Shown here piece after piece: positions 16,081 through 24,075 of a stretch of DNA of 61,255 bases (the first letter of the stretch is position 1; the number at the start of each line of letters is the position of its first letter). The position numbers and the translations under genes were made by a program. The notes beneath the pieces were generated by a model. The model made no database searches. It worked only from the letters and a program-made list of their open reading frames with translations, and was not told the DNA's origin. This DNA is from Candidatus Moranbacteria bacterium UBA2206 (GTDB taxonomy: Bacteria; Patescibacteriota; Minisyncoccia; Moranbacterales; UBA2206), in the NCBI GenBank assembly GCA_002328565.1, contig DCUU01000020.1, positions 1-61,255 of the forward strand. Direction: 5' to 3'.

Positions 16081-16119
16081 CATGTTTGTAGTTTCTCGCT
16101 TTGCTCGAAAACAAACATG
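16081..16119. repeat. Hairpin holding the murE start codon
   Basis: CATGTTTG (16081-16088) pairs with CAAACATG (16112-16119), with an inner TTTC/GAAA match. The right arm contains the ATG (16117), which could be masked in the mRNA. Confidence 0.7.
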
Positions 16120-17469
16120 GTAAAAAAGCTTATTCCACAATCTATCAAAAACATCTACCATCTTTTCCAAGCTATCTTGGCGAATTTTATGTATGGTTTT
16201 CCTGCCTCATCGGCAGGCAGGCCTTCTAAAAATATAAAAATTATTGGCGTCACTGGAACGAATGGAAAAACTACGACTGTGCAGATGATCACAAAAATTT
16301 TGGAAGAGTCAGGCGCGAGTGTGGCGATGGCGTCGACGATTAATTTCAAATTGGGCGAAAAAGAATGGGTGAATGCCACCAAATTCACAACTCTTTCTAG
16401 TTTTCAAGTACAAAAATTTATTGCGCAGGCAGTGAAAGCTAGTTGCGAATATTTAGTTTTAGAAACTTCCTCACATTCACTGGATCAATTTCGCACTTGG
16501 GGAATAGTTTATGATACAGCAGTGATCACCAACGTCACGCGAGAACATTTAGACTATCACAAAACCATTGAAGAATATCGCCAAGCTAAATTAAAACTTT
16601 TCAAAGGTGCCAAAAATGCAGTAGTGAATTTGGATATGGAAAATCCGGAGGAATTCTTGAAGTATAATAACAAAAATATATTTTTATATTCTTGTCATCC
16701 TGAACTTGTTTCAGGATCTAGATTCCAGATCCTATGCCTACCGGCAGTCAGGAAGTCCGGAATGACATTAATTAAAGCAGAAGATATTAAGTTAGAAATT
16801 AATTTTTCTAACTATAAGCTAGGAGCTATAAGCTATAAGCTGAATATGCCTGGGTTATTTAATATCGAAAATGCGTTGGCGGCGAGTTGTGTTGGATTTG
16901 CGTATGGGATTTCGGATGATATTATAAAAAACGCTTTGGAAAAAATTCAGGGTGTGCTAGGGAGAATGGAAAAAGTGCCAAATAATCGAGGCCTTGAAAT
17001 TATCATTGATTATGCGGTGACGCCGGATAGTTTGGAAAAAGTGTATGAGCTTATTTCAGAATCGTGGACATCGAATGTCCATGATGGACATTCGATGTCC
17101 AAAGGGAGAATTATTTCCGTCTTTGGTTCCTGTGGAGAGCGTGATCGTGGCAAACGTCCGATGATGGGGGAAATTGTTTCGCGTTTTGCGGATTATATAA
17201 TCGTCACTAATGAAGATCCATATAATGAAGATCCGATGCAAATAATAAATGAAGTCGCCAGTGGAATAAAAAATAAAATCGAAAATGAAAACTTTTGGAT
17301 AATCATGGATCGCCGAGAGGCAATCAAAAAGGCCTTGCAACTTGCAAAGCCCGGAGATATTTTTGTCATCACCGGAAAAGGCGCGGAAGAAGTGATGGCG
17401 ATTGGCGCGCAAAGAATTCCTTGGAACGAAAAGAAGGTTATTTTGGAAGAGTTGGAAAAGATTACTTAA
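16117..17469 (+). CDS. MurE-like Mur ligase lacking the N-terminal domain
   Basis: Adds an amino acid to UDP-MurNAc-dipeptide in the MurE family. The P-loop TGTNGKTT lies at residues 46-53, far closer to the N-terminus than in standard MurE, so the UDP-sugar-binding domain is missing. TSSHSLDQFRTWG, TNVTREHLDYH, NIENALAA, FGSCGERDRGKRP and TNEDPYNEDP are present. TNEDPYNEDP replaces the DNPRxE of meso-DAP ligases, so the added residue is uncertain. The 450-aa chain carries four repeat insertions: 16201-16217, 16693-16767, 16810-16843 and 17066-17100. The start at 16117 sits in a hairpin arm; an upstream start at 16069 would encode repeat sequence. Confidence 0.85.
   Translation: MVKKLIPQSIKNIYHLFQAILANFMYGFPASSAGRPSKNIKIIGVTGTNGKTTTVQMITKILEESGASVAMASTINFKLGEKEWVNATKFTTLSSFQVQKFIAQAVKASCEYLVLETSSHSLDQFRTWGIVYDTAVITNVTREHLDYHKTIEEYRQAKLKLFKGAKNAVVNLDMENPEEFLKYNNKNIFLYSCHPELVSGSRFQILCLPAVRKSGMTLIKAEDIKLEINFSNYKLGAISYKLNMPGLFNIENALAASCVGFAYGISDDIIKNALEKIQGVLGRMEKVPNNRGLEIIIDYAVTPDSLEKVYELISESWTSNVHDGHSMSKGRIISVFGSCGERDRGKRPMMGEIVSRFADYIIVTNEDPYNEDPMQIINEVASGIKNKIENENFWIIMDRREAIKKALQLAKPGDIFVITGKGAEEVMAIGAQRIPWNEKKVILEELEKIT
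16201..16217. repeat. GC palindrome inside murE
   Basis: CCTGCC-TCATC-GGCAGG, encoding part of FPASSAGRPSKN just before the P-loop strand. Confidence 0.7.
16693..16767. repeat. TGTCAT...ATGACA element inside murE
   Basis: 75 bp, in frame (CHPELVSGSRFQILCLPAV, then RKSGMT). It carries the same CCTGAACTTGTTTCAGGATC core as femX copy 2, but the right half is different (CTGCC/GGCAG type). Confidence 0.85.
16810..16843 (+). repeat. AAGCTAT heptamer array inside murE
   Basis: AACTAT, AAGCTAG, GAGCTAT, AAGCTAT, AAGCTGA, encoding NYKLGAISYKLN. It is read in the same frame as the polA and mutM copies (SYKL). Confidence 0.88.
17066..17100. repeat. Perfect 15-bp inverted repeat inside murE
   Basis: GGACATCGAATGTCC (17066-17080), spacer ATGAT, GGACATTCGATGTCC (17086-17100). 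Encodes TSNVHDGHSMS in a region between two conserved ligase motifs. Confidence 0.88.
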
Positions 17470-18517
17470 TTTCTTCTATTTTTTGACGCAATGATTGTCC
17501 TGCTTTTTTTCCAATTTTCTTCAATTCAGAAATATACTCGAGGGCTTTCTTCCTTTTCTCTGGATCTTTTGGTGTAACGCCGACAATATCTTCATCAATC
17601 TTATTTTGATGAAAAGATTTTCGAAGAGATGTCAGATCGCTCGATGATCCAAAGTTTTTATTTGTTATAATACCTCCTTTTAATAAATAATCACCGTACC
17701 CCTCATCTTTTTTTTCAGGAATCTCATCTTGTTTTGACTGTCGTGATGTCCAGATTGAAGGATCTATTCCTTCTTTCTTTAATGCATTAAAAATAAATTC
17801 TGCTGTTATCCCGCAAGTACACAATAAGCTAGTAGTATGAGCGGAGGCTAATTCGTCATAAGAAACACCCATTTTTCTTGCTCTTTCATTGTTAATATCA
17901 TCTGTTTGTAACCCAGTGCCCTCAATTAAGGGATAGTTTATTCTCTTACCATCTTCAGAATATTTTCCAATAGCGCCAATGCCATGAGCACGACTTCCTT
18001 CGTCAAACACAATGATGCGTGGATTTATCTCTGTTATTGTATTTGAAATATATTCAGAAATAAATTTATTGGCTTCTTCTTCGTTGATTTTTTCTTTTTT
18101 ATTTCTTCTGTTAGCTGGTTCATATCCATGTCCTATTATTGTTTTTTCCCCAGTCACAAGAGAAGCTCTGGGATTAATTCTGAGAAACTTCGGCAGATTT
18201 TCTTTTGGATAGGCCTGTTGCCATGCCTCTTTCAATACATAGCCAGCAGGAGTTGCACTAGTATCAGTCAAAAAAATATAATCAGGTTTTATATCATCGT
18301 GCCAAGACTCTACTAGTTTTACTGCCCATTCTTCTATTTTTTTAGCTTCATAATCAGAAAATATTTTTTCAGCTCCAGCTTCATAATCTTCTTTTGTTGG
18401 TTCACTATCTTTTTCTTCCTCTGGGGCTCTCTTATTTTTTATTTCTATCGCTTTTTTTCTAATAGCATCAGCTTCATATTCTGCTGAAGATTTAGATTTA
18501 AATGAATAATTTTCCAT
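17462..18517 (-). CDS. Phosphoribosyltransferase-like protein of unknown role
   Basis: A 351-aa soluble protein with a charged N-terminal part. The core KPDYIFLTDTSATPAGYVL (about residues 79-97) and RIIVFDEGSRAHGIGAI (about 161-177) are arranged like the first strand and the PRPP loop of type I PRTases. A Cys pair (LCTCGI, near residue 234) and basic C-terminal helices follow. The call rests on motif resemblance only. The 3' end overlaps that of murE by 8 bp, convergently. No nucleotide-metabolism gene is adjacent. Confidence 0.5.
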   Translation of the reverse strand: MENYSFKSKSSAEYEADAIRKKAIEIKNKRAPEEEKDSEPTKEDYEAGAEKIFSDYEAKKIEEWAVKLVESWHDDIKPDYIFLTDTSATPAGYVLKEAWQQAYPKENLPKFLRINPRASLVTGEKTIIGHGYEPANRRNKKEKINEEEANKFISEYISNTITEINPRIIVFDEGSRAHGIGAIGKYSEDGKRINYPLIEGTGLQTDDINNERARKMGVSYDELASAHTTSLLCTCGITAEFIFNALKKEGIDPSIWTSRQSKQDEIPEKKDEGYGDYLLKGGIITNKNFGSSSDLTSLRKSFHQNKIDEDIVGVTPKDPEKRKKALEYISELKKIGKKAGQSLRQKIEEIK

Positions 18518-18561
18518 AGGTTTAAATAGTTTAGTCAGATTCTTTTTTTTAAAAATAAACC

Positions 18562-19002
18562 TTATCCAAGAAGTCTTACAAGAATTAACGTAAAGATTAC
18601 GCCGAGAATTCCACCGACAATCACTTCGGAGATTCGGTGGCCCATTCTTTCGTGCAGTCGAGGAAATTGATCTTCGTTTATATTTAACTGTCTAATGAGC
18701 ATATTGAGATAGCGTCCTTGATCGCCCATATACATGCGAAGTCGAGCGGCGTCATCAATCACGATAATAGCGAGAGCCACGGCGACTGTGAAAGCACCAG
18801 AATTTATGCCATCATAATAACCCACGGAAGTGACTAGTGACATAATAAAACCGGTGTGGGCACTCGGCATATGGCCGTGCGTCATGGCATATTGAATGTT
18901 CCAACCATGCTTCATAGAATAAACTATGAATTTTATTATCTGCACTACGCCTCCAACAAACATTGGAATTAGAAAGATGTAGTAGGGTTTTAGGATGTCC
19001 AT
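18562..19002 (-). CDS. Divergent PAP2 family (DUF212) membrane protein
   Basis: A 146-aa membrane protein with about four hydrophobic segments. MPSAHTGFIMSLVTSVGYYD, VIDDAARLRMYMGDQG and GHRISEVIVGGILGVIF match the DUF212/divergent PAP2 family, which is related to acid phosphatases and haloperoxidases. A lipid-phosphate phosphatase role is suggested by family only. It diverges from lemA; no clear promoter was resolved. Confidence 0.85.
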   Translation of the reverse strand: MDILKPYYIFLIPMFVGGVVQIIKFIVYSMKHGWNIQYAMTHGHMPSAHTGFIMSLVTSVGYYDGINSGAFTVAVALAIIVIDDAARLRMYMGDQGRYLNMLIRQLNINEDQFPRLHERMGHRISEVIVGGILGVIFTLILVRLLG

Positions 19003-19052
19003 AAAAATAAATTAATTGTTAACTTGTATAAATTATAGCATAATTTTAGGGT

Positions 19053-19081
19053 TTTACATAGGAATCAAAAAATGATAGAAT
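19053..19081 (+). promoter_or_regulatory. Promoter of lemA-htpX
   Basis: TTTACA (19053-19058), 17 bp, TAGAAT (19076-19081), about 28 nt upstream of the lemA start. Confidence 0.6.
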
Positions 19082-19109
19082 TTAGATATAATTAACTAAG
19101 AATAAAAAT

Positions 19110-19661
19110 ATGGGAGTAGGAATAATTTTATTGGGCATTGTCGTTGTTGTCGCAATTGCGATAATTGCGATGTATAACGGGCTAATTACCCTCAAAAACA
19201 GAGTGGATGAAGCTTGGAGTGATATCTCGGTGCAACTCAAAAGACGCTATGATTTGATCCCAAACTTGATTAGCACAGTCAAGGGTTATGCGGCGCATGA
19301 AAAAGAAGTTTTCGAAAAGGTGACACAGGCGAGAACGCAGGCAATGAACGCTGGAACAACAGCGGAAAAAGCCGAGGCGGAAAATATGCTCAGTGGAACT
19401 TTGAAATCTTTGTTTGCCGTTAGTGAAAATTATCCTGAACTCAAAGCCAATCAAAACTTTTTGGAACTTCAAAGAGAGCTTACTGATACTGAAGACAAGA
19501 TTATGGCTTCCAGAAGATTCTACAATGGCAATGTTCGCGACTTCAACACAAAATTACAAGTTTTTCCAACTAATATGATTGCCGGAATGCTAAAATTTAG
19601 CGCTCGTGAATTTTTTGAGATGGATGAAAAAGAGAAGGAAAATGTGAAAGTGGAATTCTAA
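19110..19661 (+). CDS. lemA: LemA family membrane protein
   Basis: A 183-aa protein with one N-terminal membrane helix (IILLGIVVVVAIAIIAMYNG), then the LemA helical domain with LKNRVDEAWSDISVQLKRRY, DLIPNLISTVKGYAAHEKEV and ASRRFYNGNVRDFNTKLQVF. The family often sits next to HtpX-type proteases, as here. Its molecular function is not settled. After the stop comes an array of 7-bp repeats that supplies the next start codon. Confidence 0.92.
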   Translation: MGVGIILLGIVVVVAIAIIAMYNGLITLKNRVDEAWSDISVQLKRRYDLIPNLISTVKGYAAHEKEVFEKVTQARTQAMNAGTTAEKAEAENMLSGTLKSLFAVSENYPELKANQNFLELQRELTDTEDKIMASRRFYNGNVRDFNTKLQVFPTNMIAGMLKFSAREFFEMDEKEKENVKVEF

Positions 19662-19666
19662 TCATC

Positions 19667-19740
19667 ATATAACATGCAACATGTAGCATATAACAAAAAT
19701 GTTTAATGTTTAATGTTTCATGCTTCATGCTTCATGACTT
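19667..19740. repeat. Inverted heptamer arrays at the lemA-htpX junction
   Basis: Array 1 (19667-19694): ATATAAC, ATGCAAC, ATGTAGC, ATATAAC. Array 2 (19699-19740), its inverse in type: ATGTTTA twice, ATGTTTC, ATGCTTC twice, ATGACTT. The htpX start codon (19734) is the ATG of the last unit; the upstream in-frame ATG at 19713 is also in the array. Confidence 0.9.
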
Positions 19741-20627
19741 TATATAATCAAGCGGACAAAAATACTCGTCTTACCTGGCTTTATATCACCGGTTTTTTGG
19801 TGTTTGTAATTGGAGTAGGTTATGTTTTCGCTGGTGCGATGGGCAACAGTACGATACTGTACATCGCAGTTATTTTTTCTGTCGTGATGAGTTTTGCCTC
19901 TTATTGGTGGAGCGACAAAATTGTCCTGACAATGAGTGGAGCAAAAGAGGTAAAGCATAGTGAAAATCCGGAGATTTATCATCTCGTGGAAAATCTTTGC
20001 ATCACGGCGGGACTACCAGTGCCAAAGATATATATAATAGAGGATTCAGCAATGAATGCTTTTGCTACGGGGCGTGATCCAAAGCATGGTGTAATTTGTC
20101 TCACCACAGGAATAATTTCCCGCCTAGAAAAAACGGAACTCGAAGGCGTGATTGCACACGAATTGTCGCACATTGGCAATCGCGATATCTTGCTTTCCAC
20201 GGTGGTTGTAATTTTAGTTGGTTTTGTGACGCTTCTAGCTGATTGGTTTCGTCACTGGGCTTTTTTTGGAGGAAGATCGAGGGATAATGATAGTGGTGGC
20301 GGACAACTTAAAATGGTTCTCGTAATTCTAGCAATCATTCTTTCAATCTTAGCTCCAATCGCATCGGTTCTGATGCAATTGGCAATTTCTCGCAAGCGCG
20401 AATTATTGGCTGATGCTGATGGCGCGCTTCTCACCCGTTATCCGGAAGGCTTGGCAAAAGCTTTGGAAAAAATTTCTCAAGATACCGAACCGCTCGAAGC
20501 CGCTAACCGCGCCACCGCCCATCTTTTCATCGCTAATCCCTTCAAGGGGAAAAAAATGATGAAGATGTTTATGACCCACCCACCAATTGAAGAACGTATA
20601 AAAGCTTTGCGAGGGATGAGTATGTAG
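19734..20627 (+). CDS. htpX: HtpX-like M48 zinc metalloprotease
   Basis: A membrane-bound protease for misfolded membrane proteins. Two N-terminal helices (TWLYITGFLVFVIGVGYVFA; ILYIAVIFSVVMSFASYWW) precede DSAMNAFATGRDP, then the zinc motif HELSHIGNRD, two more helices, and RKRELLADADGA with the third zinc ligand Glu. The start at 19734 is chosen because the family begins there; 19713 would add seven repeat-encoded residues. A strong terminator follows. It is downstream of lemA on one transcript. Confidence 0.93.
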   Translation: MTLYNQADKNTRLTWLYITGFLVFVIGVGYVFAGAMGNSTILYIAVIFSVVMSFASYWWSDKIVLTMSGAKEVKHSENPEIYHLVENLCITAGLPVPKIYIIEDSAMNAFATGRDPKHGVICLTTGIISRLEKTELEGVIAHELSHIGNRDILLSTVVVILVGFVTLLADWFRHWAFFGGRSRDNDSGGGQLKMVLVILAIILSILAPIASVLMQLAISRKRELLADADGALLTRYPEGLAKALEKISQDTEPLEAANRATAHLFIANPFKGKKMMKMFMTHPPIEERIKALRGMSM

Positions 20628-20648
20628 TAGACTTTAGATAAAAAAATA

Positions 20649-20675
20649 AGGACGAGATAATTCTCGTCCTTTTGT
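20649..20675 (+). terminator. Terminator of lemA-htpX
   Basis: AAGGACGAG (20649-20657), loop, CTCGTCCTT (20664-20672), T-rich tail. Confidence 0.85.
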
Positions 20676-20701
20676 GTAAGTTAATGTTGTAGTTTTATTA
20701 A

Positions 20702-21043
20702 TTAGTCCCGTAGTGGATGGTCGTCACCAATAATTTCGGATATTTTTTTAAAAAAATTATCACGAACAGACACATATTGATAAAAGCCATCCTTAAAAAT
20801 ATTACTGTGATAGCCATCGACTAGTGTCAAAGTTATTGCTAAGGCTATATCTTTAGACTCATCACACACCATAGATAAGGAGATTTTTTCAATAATACAA
20901 AAATAATAGCGATCTCCTCCGCCACCTCTACATAAATCATTAGGGATTTTATTTTCCTCACTTTTTAAGAATTCATTCAATCTGTCCAAAGTGTTAATTT
21001 TAATGTAAGGAAAGAAAATTTTTAACATAGCTGATGTTGTCAT
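20702..21043 (-). CDS. Hypothetical protein, 113 aa
   Basis: Not recognised. A soluble protein with a glycine stretch (CRGGGGDRYYF) and an alternating hydrophobic pattern (YYFCIIEKISLSMVCDES, ALAITLTLVDGYHS) suggesting a beta-sheet core. It has a strong AAGGAG site and its own consensus-like promoter, divergent from the third TrmB-like regulator. That regulator is its most likely controller. Confidence 0.65.
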   Translation of the reverse strand: MTTSAMLKIFFPYIKINTLDRLNEFLKSEENKIPNDLCRGGGGDRYYFCIIEKISLSMVCDESKDIALAITLTLVDGYHSNIFKDGFYQYVSVRDNFFKKISEIIGDDHPLRD

Positions 21044-21102
21044 GACCAGTTCTCCTTAGTGGGTTGTTAAAGTAAGTTATTTAGCGTTGTAAATAATAGG
21101 GG

Positions 21103-21131
21103 ATAGTAGCAAGGCTATTTTAATTTGTCAA
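21103..21131 (-). promoter_or_regulatory. Promoter of the 113-aa gene
   Basis: On the minus strand, TTGACA (21131-21126), 17 bp, TACTAT (21108-21103). Confidence 0.7.
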
Positions 21132-21151
21132 CAAAAAACCGATGACAAAAC

Positions 21152-21180
21152 TTGACAGCAGTCAAAAGTTGCGCTATAAT
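21152..21180 (+). promoter_or_regulatory. Consensus promoter of the third TrmB-like gene
   Basis: TTGACA (21152-21157), 17 bp, TATAAT (21175-21180), an exact consensus. It is back to back with the promoter at 21103-21131. Confidence 0.8.
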
Positions 21181-21238
21181 AAGGCTGTAATAAGAAGAAA
21201 AATAACGACTCGTCATTTTTGAACTGACATCAAAAAAA

Positions 21239-21973
21239 ATGGAAAAGGAGCTAAAGCAACTTGGCCTGACTAATAATGAGATAAAAGTCTATAAAACCCT
21301 CTTGGAAGTTGGGGAAGTTACAGTTGGACCGATAATTGAAAGACTAAAAATACATCGTCAGGTCATTTATGACGCCTTAAATGGCCTTATAGAAAAAAAT
21401 ATGGTAATTGGTGTGGTAAAAGGGCGACGTAATCATTATAAAATTTCTAATCCGGATAATATTTTTGACAATATAAAAACCAAAGAGCAAATTGCTAAAA
21501 ATCTCATAAAGGAAATTAACCAAAAACTTGGAGGACAGACAAGTAGACAGGAGATAAAAATTTATGAGGGAGCGCAGGCTTATCGCGAACTTGTTTTGCG
21601 AAATGATGAAAAAATGCCAGCCAATAGTGAAATATATATCTTAGCTTGTTTGGCAGAGGAGCATACTAAGATGTTGGAAGTTGGCGGAGTTCTCGAGAGG
21701 AGTAATAAATTGCGACAAGGTAAAAATATAAAATCTAAATTGTTATTTAGTGAAACATATAGAAAAGAAGCTAAAAATTTAAAAAGAATAAATAGGGAGT
21801 GTAGGTTTTTAAAGCAAGAACATACAACTCCAATTTCAATTCAAATTTGGCATAATTGCGTCACATTAATTTCTTTCGGTAAAGAAATATTTGCTATTCA
21901 AATGGATAGTCAAGATATTCATGATGCTTATCTAGGCTATTTTAAATTGCTTTGGAAAATCGCAAAAAAATAG
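21239..21973 (+). CDS. TrmB-like transcriptional regulator (copy 3)
   Basis: A 244-aa protein with an N-terminal winged helix (LGLTNNEIKVYKTLLEVGEV, ERLKIHRQVIYDALNGLIEK) and a C-terminal domain ending YLGYFKLLWKIAKK, a tail shared in style with copies 1 and 4 (LWSMAK, LWSLTK). The leader is about 55 nt and has no Shine-Dalgarno site. The divergent 113-aa gene shares the promoter region. Ligand unknown. Confidence 0.75.
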   Translation: MEKELKQLGLTNNEIKVYKTLLEVGEVTVGPIIERLKIHRQVIYDALNGLIEKNMVIGVVKGRRNHYKISNPDNIFDNIKTKEQIAKNLIKEINQKLGGQTSRQEIKIYEGAQAYRELVLRNDEKMPANSEIYILACLAEEHTKMLEVGGVLERSNKLRQGKNIKSKLLFSETYRKEAKNLKRINRECRFLKQEHTTPISIQIWHNCVTLISFGKEIFAIQMDSQDIHDAYLGYFKLLWKIAKK

Positions 21974-22066
21974 AAAATATATTGCCAGTTGTGGAATTTA
22001 TAAATCATGCTAAAATAGAAATGAGGGGAAAATAGTTTAAACATATAATAAATTAATAAAAAAAAT

Positions 22067-22462
22067 ATGGAAGAGCAAAAACAAGAAGAGCAACAAGCGC
22101 AACCAGCGCCACAAGAAGCACCAAAGGAGGCACCAAAAGCTAATTCAGCTGATGTGGAAAAAAACAAGCTGATGGCCATTATTGGGTATATCATTCCAAT
22201 TCTTTTCTTTATTCCTCTTTTGAATGAAGAAAGCAAGAAAAGTCCGTTTGCTAAATTTCACGCTAATCAGCAATTAGTGCTTTTAATCTCAGCTATCGCA
22301 GTTAATATTGTTGGAACACTGATTCCTATTCTTGGTTGGTTTATAATCTTGCCTATCGGAAGCATTATACTATTAGTTGTTGCAATTATCGGTATAATCA
22401 ATGCAGCTAAGGGAGAAATGAAAAAACTACCGATTATTGGAGGATTTGAAATTCTAAAATAG
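22067..22462 (+). CDS. DUF4870-like membrane protein
   Basis: A 131-aa protein with a Gln/Ala/Pro-rich cytoplasmic N-terminus (about residues 1-35) and three hydrophobic segments: MAIIGYIIPILFFIPLL, QLVLLISAIAVNIVGTLIPI, GSIILLVVAIIGIINAA. The KFHANQQLVL element after the first helix is typical of DUF4870/Tic20-like proteins. Function unknown. It follows the third TrmB-like gene by about 90 bp and ends in a terminator. Confidence 0.8.
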   Translation: MEEQKQEEQQAQPAPQEAPKEAPKANSADVEKNKLMAIIGYIIPILFFIPLLNEESKKSPFAKFHANQQLVLLISAIAVNIVGTLIPILGWFIILPIGSIILLVVAIIGIINAAKGEMKKLPIIGGFEILK

Positions 22463-22476
22463 TCAGTATTATCTTT

Positions 22477-22508
22477 AAAACAGGCAAATTTAGGTTTGTC
22501 TGTTTTTG
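22477..22508 (+). terminator. Terminator after the DUF4870 gene
   Basis: AAAACAGGCAAA (22477-22488) pairs with TTTGTCTGTTTT (22495-22506). Confidence 0.8.
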
Positions 22509-22553
22509 TTTGAGTTTTAATGATATAATTAGAACATAAAAAATTATTAACTA

Positions 22554-22631
22554 TTTACGAAATTACGAATCAAGCTAAATTACTAATCCTTGCTTGTTTT
22601 AATTCGTACTTTCGTTTAATTCGTACTTTCG
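22554..22631. repeat. ACGAAT repeats and 17-bp tandem repeat upstream of pyk
   Basis: TTTACGAAATTACGAAT (22554-22570) is followed by two identical, contiguous 17-bp units, TTTAATTCGTACTTTCG (22598-22614 and 22615-22631), whose inverse resembles the first part. The pyk ATG is 8 nt downstream. A TATAAT box at 22524-22529 has only a poor -35. Confidence 0.85.
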
Positions 22632-22638
22632 TAAAATT

Positions 22639-24072
22639 ATGAAGAGAACTAAAATTGTAGCAACTATTGGACCCTCGACTGGGACTAAGGAAAAATTGAA
22701 AAAATTAATCAAGACAGGAATGAATGTGGCGAGGATAAATTTTTCTCATGGCGATCATAATTCTAATGGCAAGTTGATAAATTATATCAAAGAGCTTCGT
22801 GAGGAGTTGGAATTGCCGATTGGAATTATCGCCGATCTTCAGGGACCAAGAATTAGAACCGTTGTTGAAGAAGAAATAGAAGTTAAGAAAAAAGAAACAA
22901 TTTTTGTTTCGGATGTTTCGGTGGATGAAAAACTGCTGAAAATAGAAGGAAAATTATTCAAGCTTGATTGGCCGAAAATTATTTCTGATATTAAGGTTGG
23001 AAATTATATCTTAGTCGAAGATGGATTGATAAAGATGAAAGTAGTTTCCAAGGAAAAAAAATACTTGAAAGCGGAAGTAATAAGTGGAGGAGTGCTTAAG
23101 AATCATAAGGGTGTCAATATTCCCGATATTAAATTGGAAAGAGGGGCCTTCACAAAAAAGGATGAGGAAGATTTGAAGTTTGCGTTGTCGCAAGATGTTG
23201 ACTACATTGCACTTTCTTTTGTGAGTAATGCTAAGGAGATAATGAACGTGAAAAAGAAAATAGAAAAGATAGTGAAAAATAAGCTGAAGTTGCCTCAGAT
23301 AATTGCCAAAATTGAAAGAAAAGAAGCAATCAAAAATATTGCAGAAATAATTGAAGCATCAGATGCGGTGATGGTAGCTAGAGGGGATCTTGGAATTGAA
23401 ATGGATGAAAATCGGGTAGTGATTTATCAAAAAGAAATTATTGCTAAGTGCCTTCGGTCAGCCGTGCCAGTTATTGTGGCCACGCAAATGCTCAATTCAA
23501 TGATTGAAAATCCTTTGCCAACTCGCGCGGAAGTTTCGGATGTGTCTAACGCGGTAATTGATCATGCTGATGCGGTGATGCTTTCTGGTGAAACGGCTAA
23601 CGGTAAATATCCCGTGCAAGCCGTTAAGGCTATGAGTGACATAATTAGTAACACCGAAAGATCACCTTTTGATGATTTGGAACATGGATTTTTGGGAGAC
23701 AAAAAGAAATCTACTTCGGCGGCAGTGGCTAATTCAGCTCATGAACTTTTGAAAGATACGCGGGCCAAAGCGATTGTGGTGGCTAGTGTGAGTGGTTTTA
23801 CCGCGCAAATGATTTCTCGTCATCGCCCAGAATGTCCAATTTTTGTGATGACTAACAATGAAAAAACACATAATCAATTGAGTTTGGTTTGGGGCGTGCA
23901 GAGTTTTGTTTTGCCAGATTGTGAAACGATTGATGAACTGATTGATATTTCAATTAAGATTCTAAAAACCAAGAAGAAAGTTAATCTCAAAGATAAACTA
24001 GTCATCGTAATGGGTCGTCCGCACGTCACTAAGGAGCATATGAGTTTGGTGAAAGTGGAGGAGGTGGATTAG
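22639..24072 (+). CDS. pyk: Pyruvate kinase
   Basis: Converts PEP and ADP to pyruvate and ATP. The 477-aa chain has the N-terminal KIVATIGPSTGTKEKLKKLI, NFSHGDH, the active-site IIAKIERKEAIKNIAEII with catalytic Lys, MVARGDLGIE, ATQMLNSMIENPLPTRAEVSD and SGETANGKYP. The C-terminal allosteric domain is present (to VNLKDKLVIVMGRP). The start has no Shine-Dalgarno site. ppsA, the reverse-direction enzyme, lies 2 kb downstream, so PEP/pyruvate interconversion is complete here. Confidence 0.97.
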   Translation: MKRTKIVATIGPSTGTKEKLKKLIKTGMNVARINFSHGDHNSNGKLINYIKELREELELPIGIIADLQGPRIRTVVEEEIEVKKKETIFVSDVSVDEKLLKIEGKLFKLDWPKIISDIKVGNYILVEDGLIKMKVVSKEKKYLKAEVISGGVLKNHKGVNIPDIKLERGAFTKKDEEDLKFALSQDVDYIALSFVSNAKEIMNVKKKIEKIVKNKLKLPQIIAKIERKEAIKNIAEIIEASDAVMVARGDLGIEMDENRVVIYQKEIIAKCLRSAVPVIVATQMLNSMIENPLPTRAEVSDVSNAVIDHADAVMLSGETANGKYPVQAVKAMSDIISNTERSPFDDLEHGFLGDKKKSTSAAVANSAHELLKDTRAKAIVVASVSGFTAQMISRHRPECPIFVMTNNEKTHNQLSLVWGVQSFVLPDCETIDELIDISIKILKTKKKVNLKDKLVIVMGRPHVTKEHMSLVKVEEVD

Positions 24073-24075
24073 ATT

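Noticed and set aside
16069..16116. N-terminal extension of murE from 16069
   Set aside because: The extra 16 codons are read from the end of a 120-bp palindrome and the left arm of a hairpin and do not resemble any Mur ligase start.
5526..16843. CRISPR array
   Set aside because: The repeats are 7-17 bp, contiguous without spacers of constant length, and no cas genes are present.
10197..17100. Assembly error as the only explanation for palindromes inside femX and murE
   Set aside because: Every insertion keeps the reading frame, the catalytic motifs on both sides are intact, and independent repeat types are involved. Read-level data would still be the decisive check.
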